Assembly (NCBI GenBank): GCA_035946625.1
Contig: DASYZE010000072.1
Span: 1-64,000 of the forward strand
Reading direction: 5' to 3'
DNA length: 64,000 nt
Source: DASYXZ01 sp035946625
Lineage (GTDB): Bacteria; Acidobacteriota; Terriglobia; UBA7540
Below the pieces are notes generated by a model. The model was not told the origin of the DNA. It worked only from the letters and a program-made list of their open reading frames with translations, and searched no databases. A program made the position numbers and the translations under genes. Shown here piece by piece: positions 1 to 9,004 of this stretch (position 1 is the first letter of the stretch; each line of letters opens with the position of its first letter).

Positions 1-1
1 G

Positions 2-1243
2 ATCAAAGAGAACAGCATTCAGGGCAATTACGCCACTGCCATGGTCTTTGACACGCGCGCCAACGGCGGGAACCAAACCGAGCAAATGCGAATTAATTCG
101 GCGGGCAATCTGGGCATTGGGACTTCCAACCCCGCCCACAAACTGGACGTGGCGGGCGATATCAACGCCCTCACCTCGGGGACAACTACCGCGATTGTAG
201 GCACCAACACGGGGACGGCCAACGATGGCGTGGATGGCATTGCCACCAACGCAGCGGGAACCGGGGCGGGAGTTTATGGGGAATCGGACAGCAACGCCGG
301 CTATGGCGTGCTCGGGTATGCGGGCGCGACGAGTGGGACAACCTACGGCGTGTATGGGGCGGCCGTCAGCTCGAACGGCGTGGGCGTGTACGGACAGGGC
401 GTAAAGTGGGCAGGGTATTTTATGGGCAACGTCTTTGACTCTGGCAATGTGGGCATCGGCACGCTGACGCCGGTGCACAGGCTGGACGTGGCGGGAGATA
501 TCAATGCCTTGACGGGCGGAACCACCAGCGCAATTGTGGGCACCAATATGGGGACGGCCAATGACGGTGTGGACGGGCTTGCCACCAACGCGGCGGGAAC
601 GGGGGCGGGCGTGTATGGGGAATCGGACAGCAACGCCGGGTACGGAGTTTTCGGGTATAGCGGAGCGGCGAGCGGGACGACCTACGGAGTCTATGGGGCG
701 GCGGTGAGTACCGGCGGAGTAGGTGTGTACGGGCAAGGCGGAAAGTGGGCGGGGTATTTTAGCGGTGACGTTTACTCGAGCGGCCACGTGGGCATCGGGA
801 CCGCAACACCCTCCGCCAATCTGGAGGTAAACGGTACGGCGAAGTTCGATGGCGTGGTGACTTTTGCCGGCGGCCAGTCATTTCCCCACGTCGGGGTTTT
901 TAACACCACAACCCTCTATAACAATTTTCCCGGCTCCTCGCCCTCTTACATTCGAATCGATGGGATCTCTTCCGCTTCGGCAAACGAGACGCTCAGGGAT
1001 TCCTTGATGCCGTCGGCGTGTACGGCCGGGAATTTGAACGTTGTTTTGAGCAGTCCGGCCTCCCTGATCGTGGTCTTGCGGCTGAATGGGAGTTCGACGG
1101 CGCTGGGCTGCACAATTTCCGGCGGGACTGGTTGCACCGACGCCGCCCATTCCGTGGCTGTTACTCCGGGCAGTCTCCTCTCCATACAATTGCTGGGCGG
1201 TTCGACTGGCAACGTGGTCTACACGGCCTTCACTTGTGGCTAG
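2..1243 (+). CDS. Tail-fibre-like repeat protein, 5'-truncated
   Basis: The frame is open to the window edge, so the N-terminus is missing; the stop is TAG at 1241-1243. The visible part holds two near-identical units of about 110 residues (roughly bases 100-470 and 440-800). Each begins with a GNLGIGT..P.H.LDVAGDI block and continues with Gly/Ala/Thr-rich text ending in GVYGQG.KWAGYF. A third GIGTATPSANLEVNG block follows, then a distinct C-terminal domain of about 120 residues with Cys pairs near the end. GIGT..P...L.V.G blocks are typical of phage tail-fibre-like and bacterial surface proteins that carry trimerising beta-structures. It precedes a tail-collar protein on the same strand. The exact function is unknown; a role as an extracellular fibre is inferred. 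Confidence 0.7.
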   Translation: MKENSIQGNYATAMVFDTRANGGNQTEQMRINSAGNLGIGTSNPAHKLDVAGDINALTSGTTTAIVGTNTGTANDGVDGIATNAAGTGAGVYGESDSNAGYGVLGYAGATSGTTYGVYGAAVSSNGVGVYGQGVKWAGYFMGNVFDSGNVGIGTLTPVHRLDVAGDINALTGGTTSAIVGTNMGTANDGVDGLATNAAGTGAGVYGESDSNAGYGVFGYSGAASGTTYGVYGAAVSTGGVGVYGQGGKWAGYFSGDVYSSGHVGIGTATPSANLEVNGTAKFDGVVTFAGGQSFPHVGVFNTTTLYNNFPGSSPSYIRIDGISSASANETLRDSLMPSACTAGNLNVVLSSPASLIVVLRLNGSSTALGCTISGGTGCTDAAHSVAVTPGSLLSIQLLGGSTGNVVYTAFTCG

Positions 1244-1425
1244 CCGGCTGGACATCAGTGGCTCCGGAGGGCATCCAACCGCAGTGAGCAAGCCGTGCCC
1301 AATCTTTTTTGACTATATTAAGAAGCGGCCGGCCGGTCGTAAACAATAGATTGGAGGGCGGAGCTGAAGGATAATTGAGCTCGCGTCATCACACCTGAAG
1401 CGTACGGAAATAGGAGGGAGGACCA

Positions 1426-1947
1426 ATGGCAAGCCCTTATTTGGGAGAAATTCGAATCTTTGCTTTTAGTTTTGCTCCGATAGGTTGGGCCCAGTGCGAT
1501 GGACAAGTTTTGCCCATTAGCCAGTACACCGCTCTTTTCAGCCTTCTGGGGACTACGTATGGCGGGGATGGAATATCCACCTTCGCTCTGCCAGATCTCC
1601 GAAGCCGCGTGGGCATTCACATGGGCCAGGGACCGGGATTGAGTAATTACGTCATCGGGCAGACCGCGGGTGAGGAGGCCCATACGCTGGCGCTCGCTGA
1701 GATGCCCGCCCATTCGCATTCAGTGGTTGCGAGTTCCGATCCGGCGAACACCGACAATCCGCAGGGCGCGTACCCAGCCGACACAGCGGCGGCCGGCGGC
1801 AATTGTTATTCCAATGCGGTTAATACGACCATGAACCCGGGGATGATTTCTCCGAACGGGAGCAGCCATCCGCATAACAATATTCAACCTTACTTAACAC
1901 TCAATTACTGTATCGCGCTGTCGGGGATCTTTCCATCGCGATCTTAA
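1426..1947 (+). CDS. Microcystin-dependent / phage tail collar family protein
   Basis: A 173-residue protein with the collar-domain opening GEIRIFAFSFAPIGWAQCDG (residues 7-26), a TFALPDLRSRV motif (52-62) and the His-rich AEMPAHSHSV motif (91-100). These are diagnostic of the MdpB/tail-collar family. A GGAGGGAGG Shine-Dalgarno lies just upstream of the ATG. Family members are found both in phage tails and in bacterial clusters unrelated to complete phages, where their role is not settled. No other phage structural gene is visible here except the upstream fibre-like protein. The next gene follows within 10 bases, suggesting an operon. Confidence 0.9.
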   Translation: MASPYLGEIRIFAFSFAPIGWAQCDGQVLPISQYTALFSLLGTTYGGDGISTFALPDLRSRVGIHMGQGPGLSNYVIGQTAGEEAHTLALAEMPAHSHSVVASSDPANTDNPQGAYPADTAAAGGNCYSNAVNTTMNPGMISPNGSSHPHNNIQPYLTLNYCIALSGIFPSRS

Positions 1948-1956
1948 GGAGCTTCC

Positions 1957-2325
1957 ATGCCGAAACAAAGTCGACGCAAATTGTTCACCATGATGGGTGC
2001 GGGCATGCTTGCCAGCCGAATGGGATGGGCGGCCGCGCCCGATTCGAGCCACACCAGGGCGCCTCAGGCATTGGTCAACGCCATCGGGGTCAGGCTCCGG
2101 AAATCGTCAGGGGGCACAACCGTGTTGGCGATTGATTACGGCGGGACTTTGGATGCCGGAAACCATTTGCACGCCATCGGCGGCCAACTCGAGTTCGCTC
2201 ACCAGCCCACTGAGCGCGAGCTGGCGCGCGCCTTGAAGAAGGCCTTGATCCAAAAAGTGGCGCAAGTGCCCGGAGTCAATTTAGCGGCCCGCGACATCAC
2301 TGTGGTTGGCCCGACTTTTCTGTGA
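1957..2325 (+). CDS. Small Tat-exported protein of unknown function
   Basis: A 122-residue protein whose N-terminus (QSRRKLFTMMGAGMLASRMG, then AAA) has the twin-arginine, hydrophobic and Ala-box layout of a Tat signal. The mature part of about 95 residues has no motif I recognise. The start is preceded by AAGGAG. Its TGA overlaps the GTG start of the acetyltransferase (GTGA), so the two are probably translationally coupled. It sits between a tail-collar protein and a GNAT enzyme; no function is assigned. Confidence 0.7.
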   Translation: MPKQSRRKLFTMMGAGMLASRMGWAAAPDSSHTRAPQALVNAIGVRLRKSSGGTTVLAIDYGGTLDAGNHLHAIGGQLEFAHQPTERELARALKKALIQKVAQVPGVNLAARDITVVGPTFL

Positions 2326-2843
2326 AGCCCGCCCAAAGCCATCAGGGGGAACTATTGGCCACTCAGGGTGTAACTCTTCGCCCGGTTCGCGCGGGTGACG
2401 AACCTTTTCTCTATGAGGTTTTTGCCAGCACGCGAACCGAAGAAATGGCTTTGACCAATTGGACCCCGGCCCAGCAGGACGCTTTCTTGCGCCGGCAATT
2501 CCTTGCCCAGCACGAATATTATGCCGCCCAATTCCCGCAAGCCGATCACCACATTATCCTGACCGATGGCCGCCCCATGGGCCGCCTGCTGGTCTCAAGA
2601 AATTCCGAGGCGATTGAATTGGTCGACATTTCCCTTTTACCTCAGCATCGAGCTTCGGGCATCGGAACCCGGCTGATCAAAGCTCTGCTGGACGAAGGCC
2701 AAAGCGCGGGCAAGCCTGTGCGCCTATATGTGTTCCGATTCAATCGCGCCCAGCGTCTTTACGAGCGCCTGGGATTTTACAAAATCGGAGAGACCCCAAC
2801 CCACATCCAAATGGAGGCCATTCCAGACACGCTGAGGGCTTGA
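2322..2843 (+). CDS. GNAT family N-acetyltransferase
   Basis: A 173-residue protein starting at GTG (GTGA overlap with the previous stop). The acetyl-CoA loop motif is LLPQHRASGIGTRLIKALLD (about residues 106-125), followed by LYVFRFNRAQRLYERLGF, the typical beta5-alpha4 GNAT ending. The substrate cannot be read from sequence. Its coupling to the small Tat protein and tail-collar gene suggests that one of those, or a related cell component, could be modified. That is inference only. Confidence 0.85.
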   Translation: MKPAQSHQGELLATQGVTLRPVRAGDEPFLYEVFASTRTEEMALTNWTPAQQDAFLRRQFLAQHEYYAAQFPQADHHIILTDGRPMGRLLVSRNSEAIELVDISLLPQHRASGIGTRLIKALLDEGQSAGKPVRLYVFRFNRAQRLYERLGFYKIGETPTHIQMEAIPDTLRA

Positions 2844-2966
2844 ATCGTTTGCCCGGCATGCCAAGGGAATCAGCCGCCGATTCCCACGGTTTGGAAATCC
2901 GACATCTTTACGGCCCGCTTCCCGATGTTGGGCAAAACAATATTTGAGTTGACTCCCTTTGAACAG

Positions 2967-4109
2967 TCAGGATTTTGAGAGCCTGGCCAGGGCGAAGAAT
3001 GGATCAGGTGTTTTCCCGTTCAATACCAGGTCGCTGAGCATCTCCCCGATGGCGGGTCCATGCTTGTAGCCGTGCCCGGAGCCTCCGCCCGCGATCCACA
3101 CGTTGGACGCGCGCGGGTGGCGGTCAATGATGAACTTTTCGTCCGGGCTTTGCTCGTATTGGCACACACGCGCTTCGACCAAGGGCGCGCCTTTCATCAG
3201 CGGAAAGCGAAAGTGCAAATAATCGCGCGCCGCCCGGAATCCTTCATCACTGATCCTGCGCTCTCCTGAAGTAGGATCAAATTGGGGCCCGCGAAGATCG
3301 CAGGCCAGTTTGAAGCCGCGCCCTTGATTTCCGGGTATGCCGTAAAAACGGCGCTCGCCAAAATCGATCCAGACCGGCATTCCGTCCTCGGTAAATCGAG
3401 AGTCGCCGGCGGGAGTTCCGAAAAAGAAAACTTCCTGGCGGGTGGGTTTGATAAGATTGCCCAGCAGTTTGGGGAAGATTTTTCCCAGCCAGGGGCCGCA
3501 AGCGAAAACATAGTGGTCGGCGGCGAGCTTCGAGCCGTCGGAAAGAGTAAGGTCTTTCAATTCGCCGCCGTCCACGCGGCCCGGCTCCGCAGCAAGTTGC
3601 CGGTAATGGCCTCCCTCAGATCGAAAGCCCTCCAGAACCGCCTCGCATCCCCGCCGCGCCAACAGATATCCGGCATTTTTTTCGAGCAGCGCCCAATGGA
3701 CTCCTTCAAAGTTAAACTGGGGGTAATGCCTGGCCGCGTCCTGGGCGGTCAGTCCCTCGAAGGAAAGCCCAACCTCGCGCAGGATGGGCATGGCGGCCCT
3801 TTCAAACCGGTCGTCATCGCCTGCTATCCACAGCACACCGGTCTCGCGGAACAGCTTCAGCTTCCAGCGGGTTTCGTTTTCTTTCCACAATTGAAGGGCG
3901 CGCGCCGCCATCTTTACGTAGACGCGGTCCGCGCCATAGGTGCATCGAATCACGCGGGTCTCGCCCCCCGAACTCGCGCGCGAATTTCCCGGCCCCCAGG
4001 AATCGAGCAGGGTGACGCGCGCGCCGCGGCGCAGCAGATACAAGGCCGTCCACCCGCCGAACGCGCCCGCTCCAACTACTGCGACATGAGATCCCTGGTG
4101 CATATTCAA
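2967..4109 (-). CDS. FAD-dependent amine oxidase, sarcosine / N-methyl-tryptophan oxidase family
   Basis: A 380-residue flavoprotein. The N-terminus carries the Rossmann motif VAVVGAGAFGG (GAGAFG at residues 13-18). Near the C-terminus, VCQYEQSPDEKFIID places a Cys at residue 316, matching the covalent-FAD Cys315 of monomeric sarcosine oxidase. IAGGGSGHGYKHGPAIGE is the usual family C-terminal block. Members oxidise secondary N-methyl amines to aldehyde and H2O2. Length is normal for the family. The gene runs convergently to the GNAT gene and is the last backbone gene before the tRNA-derived att repeat. Confidence 0.9.
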   Translation of the reverse strand: MNMHQGSHVAVVGAGAFGGWTALYLLRRGARVTLLDSWGPGNSRASSGGETRVIRCTYGADRVYVKMAARALQLWKENETRWKLKLFRETGVLWIAGDDDRFERAAMPILREVGLSFEGLTAQDAARHYPQFNFEGVHWALLEKNAGYLLARRGCEAVLEGFRSEGGHYRQLAAEPGRVDGGELKDLTLSDGSKLAADHYVFACGPWLGKIFPKLLGNLIKPTRQEVFFFGTPAGDSRFTEDGMPVWIDFGERRFYGIPGNQGRGFKLACDLRGPQFDPTSGERRISDEGFRAARDYLHFRFPLMKGAPLVEARVCQYEQSPDEKFIIDRHPRASNVWIAGGGSGHGYKHGPAIGEMLSDLVLNGKTPDPFFALARLSKS

Positions 4110-4424
4110 AAGGTTTTCCGAAGGATTATAAGGGGCAGCCTGAAAAAAAGGAATGAAAGCAATTTGAAGCTCAAGCTAAAACGTGAGCGGTGGGGCGTGG
4201 CTTAGTTGCGGCGGAATACCCGGGGGGGAGCCTAAACCAAGAAGAAGATATTGACCCTAGCGCGGCCTTTGGCCGCAACCAAGTGGGCAGAGTGGCGAGT
4301 TGCATGCGAGAAGCAAAATCTTCGCGCGCCGATAGGAAATTCGGAATTAGCAGTACAGTGAGCACAGGGGGTTTAGTCTCTGTGACCTCTGTGGTAAAAG
4401 TCTCTGAAGCGAGTCCCCGGAAAG
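4110..4424. other. Intergenic, left flank of island
   Basis: No supported gene. The short open frames here have no motifs. The segment separates the flavoprotein oxidase from the 45-bp tRNA-derived repeat. If the island model is right, it is the chromosomal sequence that lay 3' of the original tRNA-Lys gene. Confidence 0.5.
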
Positions 4425-4469
4425 TGGTGAGCCGTGGGGGAATCGAACCCTCAACCTACTGATTAAGAG
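4425..4469 (-). repeat. tRNA-Lys 3'-half remnant, putative att site (left)
   Basis: Forty-five bases identical to 35900-35944, in the same orientation. It covers the tRNA-Lys(CTT) sequence from the 5' edge of the anticodon loop through the T-arm and acceptor strand to the encoded CCA. The match stops abruptly at both ends: the next bases differ from the intact tRNA gene, and no 5' half is present. This is what remains at the far end after an element integrates at a tRNA anticodon loop and rebuilds the gene with its own copy. Confidence 0.85.
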
Positions 4470-5000
4470 GCACGTTCCTTTCCTTCATTCGCTCCACCCT
4501 CTTCCATATTCAACATGCGTTTACACCAATACAGGGAATCTGCTTTCGCTCAAAGTAGAGCCCATTTCGCGCTATCAGATAGACTTGCGGAACACTTTTG
4601 GAACACTTGCGTGATCCATAGGACATCAAAAGACTTGAGGATCGCTCCGAACCGTTTCCATCCTGGGATGGAATTATTGGGAGGGACAGGGAGCCCATGT
4701 TGAATTATCGCCCCGAGTCCTGAATAAGTCGCCCCCTTGCCGGGACGGAGAACTCCATGAAGAAGCCCCCAGACGTGTGCTCTTGTGGGGGATTTGGCTT
4801 TACCTTGCCTGGCGCGCCGACTCGGCTGCCTTTGCAAGATTCGCTCTTGTCCCTCAGTTTTCGGCGGACCTATTGCATGCGCACTCATCCCACGCCCCTA
4901 TGCAGGGGCGCGTGGATTCCAGCGGCGAAATATGGGCCTTCGATATCACATCCAACGGGCGATCCGGGGGGATGATTTTTGATTTGCGGGCGCAGACGAT
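4470..5000. other. Non-coding or degenerate segment inside the left att site
   Basis: No intact gene is seen where an integrase would be expected. The sequence ACTTTTGGAACAC occurs at about 4594-4606. Similar TTTTGGAACA copies lie inside the other att site near 35640 and 35669. Short open frames on both strands lack recombinase motifs. Confidence 0.4.
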
Positions 5001-5311
5001 CTACGCCTTGGTACCACAGATGAAGCTTTCCTTTCGCGCGAAGAAACGTCCGAGCCCCGCAGCCACAATGATGAAATCCGCACAATTAACATGCCTGCTT
5101 CGATTCCATGCTCCGTCCGGAACGACCCTTCTCGAGCCACCTGATTCGATCGGCGATGATCTATGCTCCCGCCGCCGGGCTTTTCCCAGTTCAATTTTTC
5201 TTCGAAGATTCCGACGCGAACTCCGTCGCGGGCCAATCCCTCCGCCGTCATTGCGCCAGCAGGTCCGCCTCCAATGACCGCACAGGGCACACCAACTCCC
5301 TCGTGTCCCAT
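5001..5311 (-). pseudogene. Fragment of a geranylgeranyl-reductase-like flavoprotein
   Basis: The minus strand encodes CAVIGGGPAGAMTAEGLA, then VRVGIFEEKLNWEKPGGGS. This is the N-terminal FAD-binding region of the geranylgeranyl reductase/FAD monooxygenase family, where KPCGGG is usual. After about 50 residues the frame loses similarity. A second short block (ADFIIVAAG) appears in another frame, as expected after deletions. No complete gene can be rebuilt. It lies just inside the left att site and looks like a decayed cargo gene. Confidence 0.6.
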
Positions 5312-5436
5312 GGCAAAGCCGACGCCGTTGTTGACGGCACCCCAAGAGCGAGAGCCAATAACCAATGGACCGAATGCATGACGGCTTGACGTACCTTTTC
5401 ACGTTGCCAGGATCTGAAGCCTGAAATTCCTATGCA

Positions 5437-6249
5437 TCAGAGCCACTCGACACTTAGCACCGGGTGCAATTCAATCCCATTTGGCGCCACTCCCAACTGG
5501 CCGTGCAAGCGGTCGATAAATCCAACGCCGATCAGTCTCGCTTTAGTGGCCCTGATCTTGGTTTGAAAGGTTTCCTGTTGAAGAGCGGCGGAATTCTGGC
5601 TGGCTTTCGGCGCCACAGCAGGTCCCGCTGATTTCATAATCAACGCCGCTCGCGGTGCCAATGTCCGTCCCATCGGCGTAAAGGTTGACTGCAGCGGGCT
5701 TACCAGCTTTTGATAAACTGCCTCTCGGGCCACTTTGATATCGCTCAAGAAGGGGCTTGTCCCCGCCACAAAGGGCGGTTGCGGCGTGGGCACTTCGCCG
5801 ATCATGGTGGCTCCGCTCTCGCCTTGAAGCACCAAGTGGTAATCGCCGTCTGCTTCCTGCTTGAGCGCGATGATTTCCGCTACCAGCCGCCACACGGTGG
5901 CTTCAGTCGGTTCCATTCGATGGTCTTGCGTCGAGGGGGCGTCGGCTCCCGAGGGGCGCGGGATACTTACCAGCTCTTCCACTGTGGTATCGATGAACCC
6001 ATAGTTCAAGGTGCCGTCAGGCTTTTCGTTTTTGCCCACGTCCGTGACGTCAAGGTCCGTTCCGGTCTTCACCGGCCACCGCTCCACCCCAGGCTTGGTA
6101 ACCAATTTGGTGGGCATGGCGGCTGCCGCTTCCGGAACCACCAGGCTCGGATGCACGCCCGCCGCCAGTTTGATTCTTCGCGCCTCGTCTCCAGTGATCG
6201 ACTTCAAGTCTTTCACGCGATGCAAGGCTGTTTTGGATTTCCTGGCCAT
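5437..6249 (-). CDS. Conserved hypothetical protein with GVAPNGIELHPV C-terminus
   Basis: A 270-residue protein. Residues 57-62 read RWPVKT. The middle carries DYHLVLQGESGATMIGEVP, and the C-terminus has VGFIDRLHGQLGVAPNG followed by IELHPVL. I recall this combination from a widespread family of mostly secreted or cell-surface hypothetical proteins whose function I cannot name. No signal peptide is evident; the N-terminus is basic. It is the last gene of the minus-strand series that also holds the PGFTAE peptides, so it may belong to that system. Confidence 0.7.
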   Translation of the reverse strand: MARKSKTALHRVKDLKSITGDEARRIKLAAGVHPSLVVPEAAAAMPTKLVTKPGVERWPVKTGTDLDVTDVGKNEKPDGTLNYGFIDTTVEELVSIPRPSGADAPSTQDHRMEPTEATVWRLVAEIIALKQEADGDYHLVLQGESGATMIGEVPTPQPPFVAGTSPFLSDIKVAREAVYQKLVSPLQSTFTPMGRTLAPRAALIMKSAGPAVAPKASQNSAALQQETFQTKIRATKARLIGVGFIDRLHGQLGVAPNGIELHPVLSVEWL

Positions 6250-6416
6250 GATGCCTCCTCGATATCATACCCGACCCGCATCCGCGGGTGGATTCAGTCG
6301 GAAAAACATTTGAGATGGTCCCACAGGCGCGGGATGCCATTTCGATCATACCAATTGCTATTTTCCTTTTGCTATGCACTTTCGTGCGTTATCGTGCCGG
6401 CTGCCGATTGCACAAA

Positions 6417-6671
6417 TTACTCGCCTGCCGCAGAAGTTAATCTTAGAAATCTTAGGAGTGTCATCGCGCCCCACGCTGCCCCGGCAACCAAAGGCACGTC
6501 AATGCACAGATACTCCCACCCCAGCCTGTACTCCCCACTGACGAGCGTGGCCGTCGCGCCGCAAATAACACAAAGCGCGATCCACGCTGCCGTCCGACGA
6601 TGGGTTGTGCGAATCCCGCCGCAGCAAACTCCCGTCAGTATCCCGCAAACAATTGGAAATAGCTCGTTCAT
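6417..6671 (-). CDS. Small membrane protein, 84 aa
   Basis: The start chosen is the ATG at 6671, preceded by GGGAGGAGG; a longer open frame upstream is not supported by a ribosome-binding site. There are two or three hydrophobic segments (about residues 4-20, 29-46 and 58-75), with a Cys pair in VCCGG. No homologue is recognised. It lies 46 bases downstream of the metalloprotease-like gene and is probably co-transcribed with it. Confidence 0.6.
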   Translation of the reverse strand: MNELFPIVCGILTGVCCGGIRTTHRRTAAWIALCVICGATATLVSGEYRLGWEYLCIDVPLVAGAAWGAMTLLRFLRLTSAAGE

Positions 6672-6717
6672 AGTCTGCCTCCTCCCTGAATCATGATGGT
6701 CAGCGCAATAAGGTTCG

Positions 6718-7584
6718 TTAGTTTCTCCAAGCGCCCACCGTGTTGCCGCGCTCGGCTGTGTAGTAGCCTTGAATCGTATACCGCTGCGGATCTTCGGGCG
6801 GGCCCCAACCGAAAAGAATCCACGCTTCCAGGTCACCGTTTTCTTCGCCATCGGCTGCTACCCAACCTTGACCTGGAACTTTGTCTGTGCAAGCTTCCGC
6901 CAGCTCGTGGGCATAAACAGCGGTGAAGTCCCCAATCTGCCCGCCACACGGCTGGCAAAGCGAAGAGGGCAACACGGCGTATGAAATCTCGACCCCGCTA
7001 TCATCAAACGAGTCGTGATAGCCGCACCATGCCGAACAGGAAGTGCTGCCGTCCGAATCCATCTCGCCCGTCACGCCGTCGGGCAGTATGAGCACGAAAA
7101 GGCTATTGGCATCGCCCGAGATTTGGCCGCTGTCCAGCATGTTCTTCACCGTCGCCTGCGCGTCACTGTCCTTGAAAGTGGAATTGGGGTCCAATGCAAC
7201 TCCATCTACAGGTCCGGCATAAGTGCCCGGCCCGGTGCCGTACCCCAGTTCCTTCAGCGGGTCCAGATATCCGTTTTCCACAATGGCTTTGCTGAATCCT
7301 TCCACAAACGCACGGTCGCCCCAAAAAGGCCCCAAGTAAATGTTGGTGACATTGGGCACGGCAATCTGGCTGCCCGCCACGTTATGCCATCCGGCTGCGC
7401 TCCCGGGTCCTGTAGGAGAGGCCAGCGGACGGGTAACGAGCTCGTGATTTTTGTCATCTTCCGCGGCGCGCACGTAGGCCGGCCGAACCACGTCACGCGG
7501 CGGAACAATTTGAATCACATTGGGTCTGCGTCCGATCTTTTGAAGTGACTTCTTGGTCTTTCGAGATTTTTTTTGCGTGGACAT
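6718..7584 (-). CDS. Metalloprotease-like protein with HELAEACTD motif
   Basis: A 288-residue protein starting at the ATG at 7584, preceded by AGGAGGTGCAGG; an upstream in-frame ATG is less likely. A Lys/Arg-rich N-terminus (1-20) precedes a domain with VLILPDGV (164-171), a Cys-rich stretch around CSAWCGYHD (183-191), and AVYAHELAEACTD (222-234) followed by GEENGDLEAW. The HELAEA..D...GEE.GD core resembles plant EXORDIUM/phosphate-induced proteins and related bacterial secreted proteins, where the His/Glu cluster may bind metal. No classical signal peptide is seen. Catalysis is inferred, not shown. Confidence 0.65.
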   Translation of the reverse strand: MSTQKKSRKTKKSLQKIGRRPNVIQIVPPRDVVRPAYVRAAEDDKNHELVTRPLASPTGPGSAAGWHNVAGSQIAVPNVTNIYLGPFWGDRAFVEGFSKAIVENGYLDPLKELGYGTGPGTYAGPVDGVALDPNSTFKDSDAQATVKNMLDSGQISGDANSLFVLILPDGVTGEMDSDGSTSCSAWCGYHDSFDDSGVEISYAVLPSSLCQPCGGQIGDFTAVYAHELAEACTDKVPGQGWVAADGEENGDLEAWILFGWGPPEDPQRYTIQGYYTAERGNTVGAWRN

Positions 7585-7744
7585 CCTGCACCTCCTGAAG
7601 TTCTTGCACGTTCTGCCGTGTATGGGCAAAACGACCTGACATTTTTAGTCAGCCCGGCGCCTTCAGGAAACACCCTCATTACGACGCGGGTTTTCCCACT
7701 CTCTTCTTTATTGCTACCGGGACGTCTCCACCATCTCAGCAACC

Positions 7745-8503
7745 CTACATCACTCGGGTGAGGTTTGATGTCTGGATTTTTGATGCATATTCCCGGGCCT
7801 TGTCCTTGATCGCTGGGCCGGCGCTCGAATTTTCCACTTGGCGAAGCGAATCGAGCACGTGCAGAGTCAACTTTGTTTGATTCGCCTGCTTGGCCGCGAG
7901 ACCAATCTTGTAGAGGCTCTCCACAGAGTCATTGGGCGCTTTGGACACTGCCGCCGCGATGCCATCTACGGCCTTGGCCGAATTGGCCAGCAGCTCAGCT
8001 TTGAGGTCCTCGTCGAGGACGGACGCGGACTGTTGAACCAGGCTGGCGGTTGTGTCCCCCGTTTTTTGGACCGCCGCTTGTACTTGCCGGGGCGCCTGGG
8101 TCGCCACCGCTTGGCTGAGTTGTTGCGTGTTCAGTTGCACCTCAGATGACTGCGACTGGGCCTGCGCCTGGGAGAGCGTGCCGCTCAGGAAGTTACTTCC
8201 GGCTTTGAAAACGGGCCTAAAACCTATGCCGCAAAGTAATGCGAAAAAGACCGCGCGTCCTACTTGAGTGAGGTCGGTGTTAGCCAACACATACACTCCG
8301 ATACCGGCCGCGCCACTGCCCAATAAGAGCGCCGCGGGCACGGAAGCATACCAAGGGAAGGGAAGTAGTCGCCCCCCGGTGGCCGCCTGCATAACCCAGG
8401 CAATCAAGCCACCGGTAGCCCCGGAACCGGCCACCACACCAATCATGCGAAACTGGTTGGAATCACCCATCGTCGTAGTCCACATACATCCGGGGAAATA
8501 CAT
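7745..8503 (-). CDS. Membrane protein with C-terminal helical region, hypothetical
   Basis: A 252-residue protein. Hydrophobic segments around residues 20-40, 52-73 and 82-98 are followed by a Gln/Ala/Ser-rich, probably coiled C-terminal half rich in repeated QS/VQ text. The start is uncertain: the annotated ATG and an internal ATG (MGDSNQF, 33 bases downstream) are both possible, and neither has a strong ribosome-binding site. No family is recognised. It lies within the minus-strand peptide/protease gene series. Confidence 0.6.
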   Translation of the reverse strand: MYFPGCMWTTTMGDSNQFRMIGVVAGSGATGGLIAWVMQAATGGRLLPFPWYASVPAALLLGSGAAGIGVYVLANTDLTQVGRAVFFALLCGIGFRPVFKAGSNFLSGTLSQAQAQSQSSEVQLNTQQLSQAVATQAPRQVQAAVQKTGDTTASLVQQSASVLDEDLKAELLANSAKAVDGIAAAVSKAPNDSVESLYKIGLAAKQANQTKLTLHVLDSLRQVENSSAGPAIKDKAREYASKIQTSNLTRVM

Positions 8504-8718
8504 TCAAACGAGGCCGGTTTTCGATGGCCACTTATTAAAGCGTTTGCTCAAACCCCATGCGTGACAACGTGCGCGGCTGCAGATGCGCGGCCAGTGCACC
8601 CGCTCCACCGAAGACAGACGTCAATGCGGTAATAAGCCACAAAGCTCTACAGGGCTGACATCCATCTAGCCGGCCTTGCGCCTCAACCAAGCCAGGCGCG
8701 GCTGCAGATGAAGTTGGG

Positions 8719-8979
8719 TCAAGCCGAAGCGCCTGCTCCGCTCGCCCCGGCAGCGCCCAAACGGCCCAGGACATTGACACCTTGAAGGATCGAAGCCACA
8801 GCCTGCCGCACTTCCGGATCTCCAGGGCCTTCCGGAGGTGTCACGTGAATGCGCCCGTTGGCATCAATCGTGATCAGGGTTCCATCATTTCCCCCGATAA
8901 TCACACGCTGTTCGTTCCCTTGCTCGACGTTCAGAAGCACGGCCTTGTTCAGCACTTCTACGAATTTATGATTAGCCAT
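8719..8979 (-). CDS. Small hypothetical protein, 86 aa
   Basis: The start ATG at 8979 is preceded by AAAGGAGG. Residues 1-50 form a compact, probably folded region (NKAVLLNVEQ, RVIIGGNDGTLITIDANG), and the C-terminus is a Gly/Ala/Ser tail (GAAGASGAGASA). It lacks the PGFTAE block and Cys residues, so it is not a member of the neighbouring peptide family. It lies directly downstream of that family and could be a partner or immunity-type protein; that is speculation. Confidence 0.6.
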   Translation of the reverse strand: MANHKFVEVLNKAVLLNVEQGNEQRVIIGGNDGTLITIDANGRIHVTPPEGPGDPEVRQAVASILQGVNVLGRLGAAGASGAGASA

Positions 8980-9004
8980 ATGGCCTCCTTTAGTATCATC
9001 CAAA

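Noticed and set aside
3282..4205. Long plus-strand open frame of 307 codons
   Set aside because: It is antisense to the flavoprotein oxidase, which has clear motifs; the plus frame has none.
8535..8780. Minus-strand frame with one hydrophobic segment
   Set aside because: Overlaps the 86-residue gene, lacks a ribosome-binding site and ends without a motif.
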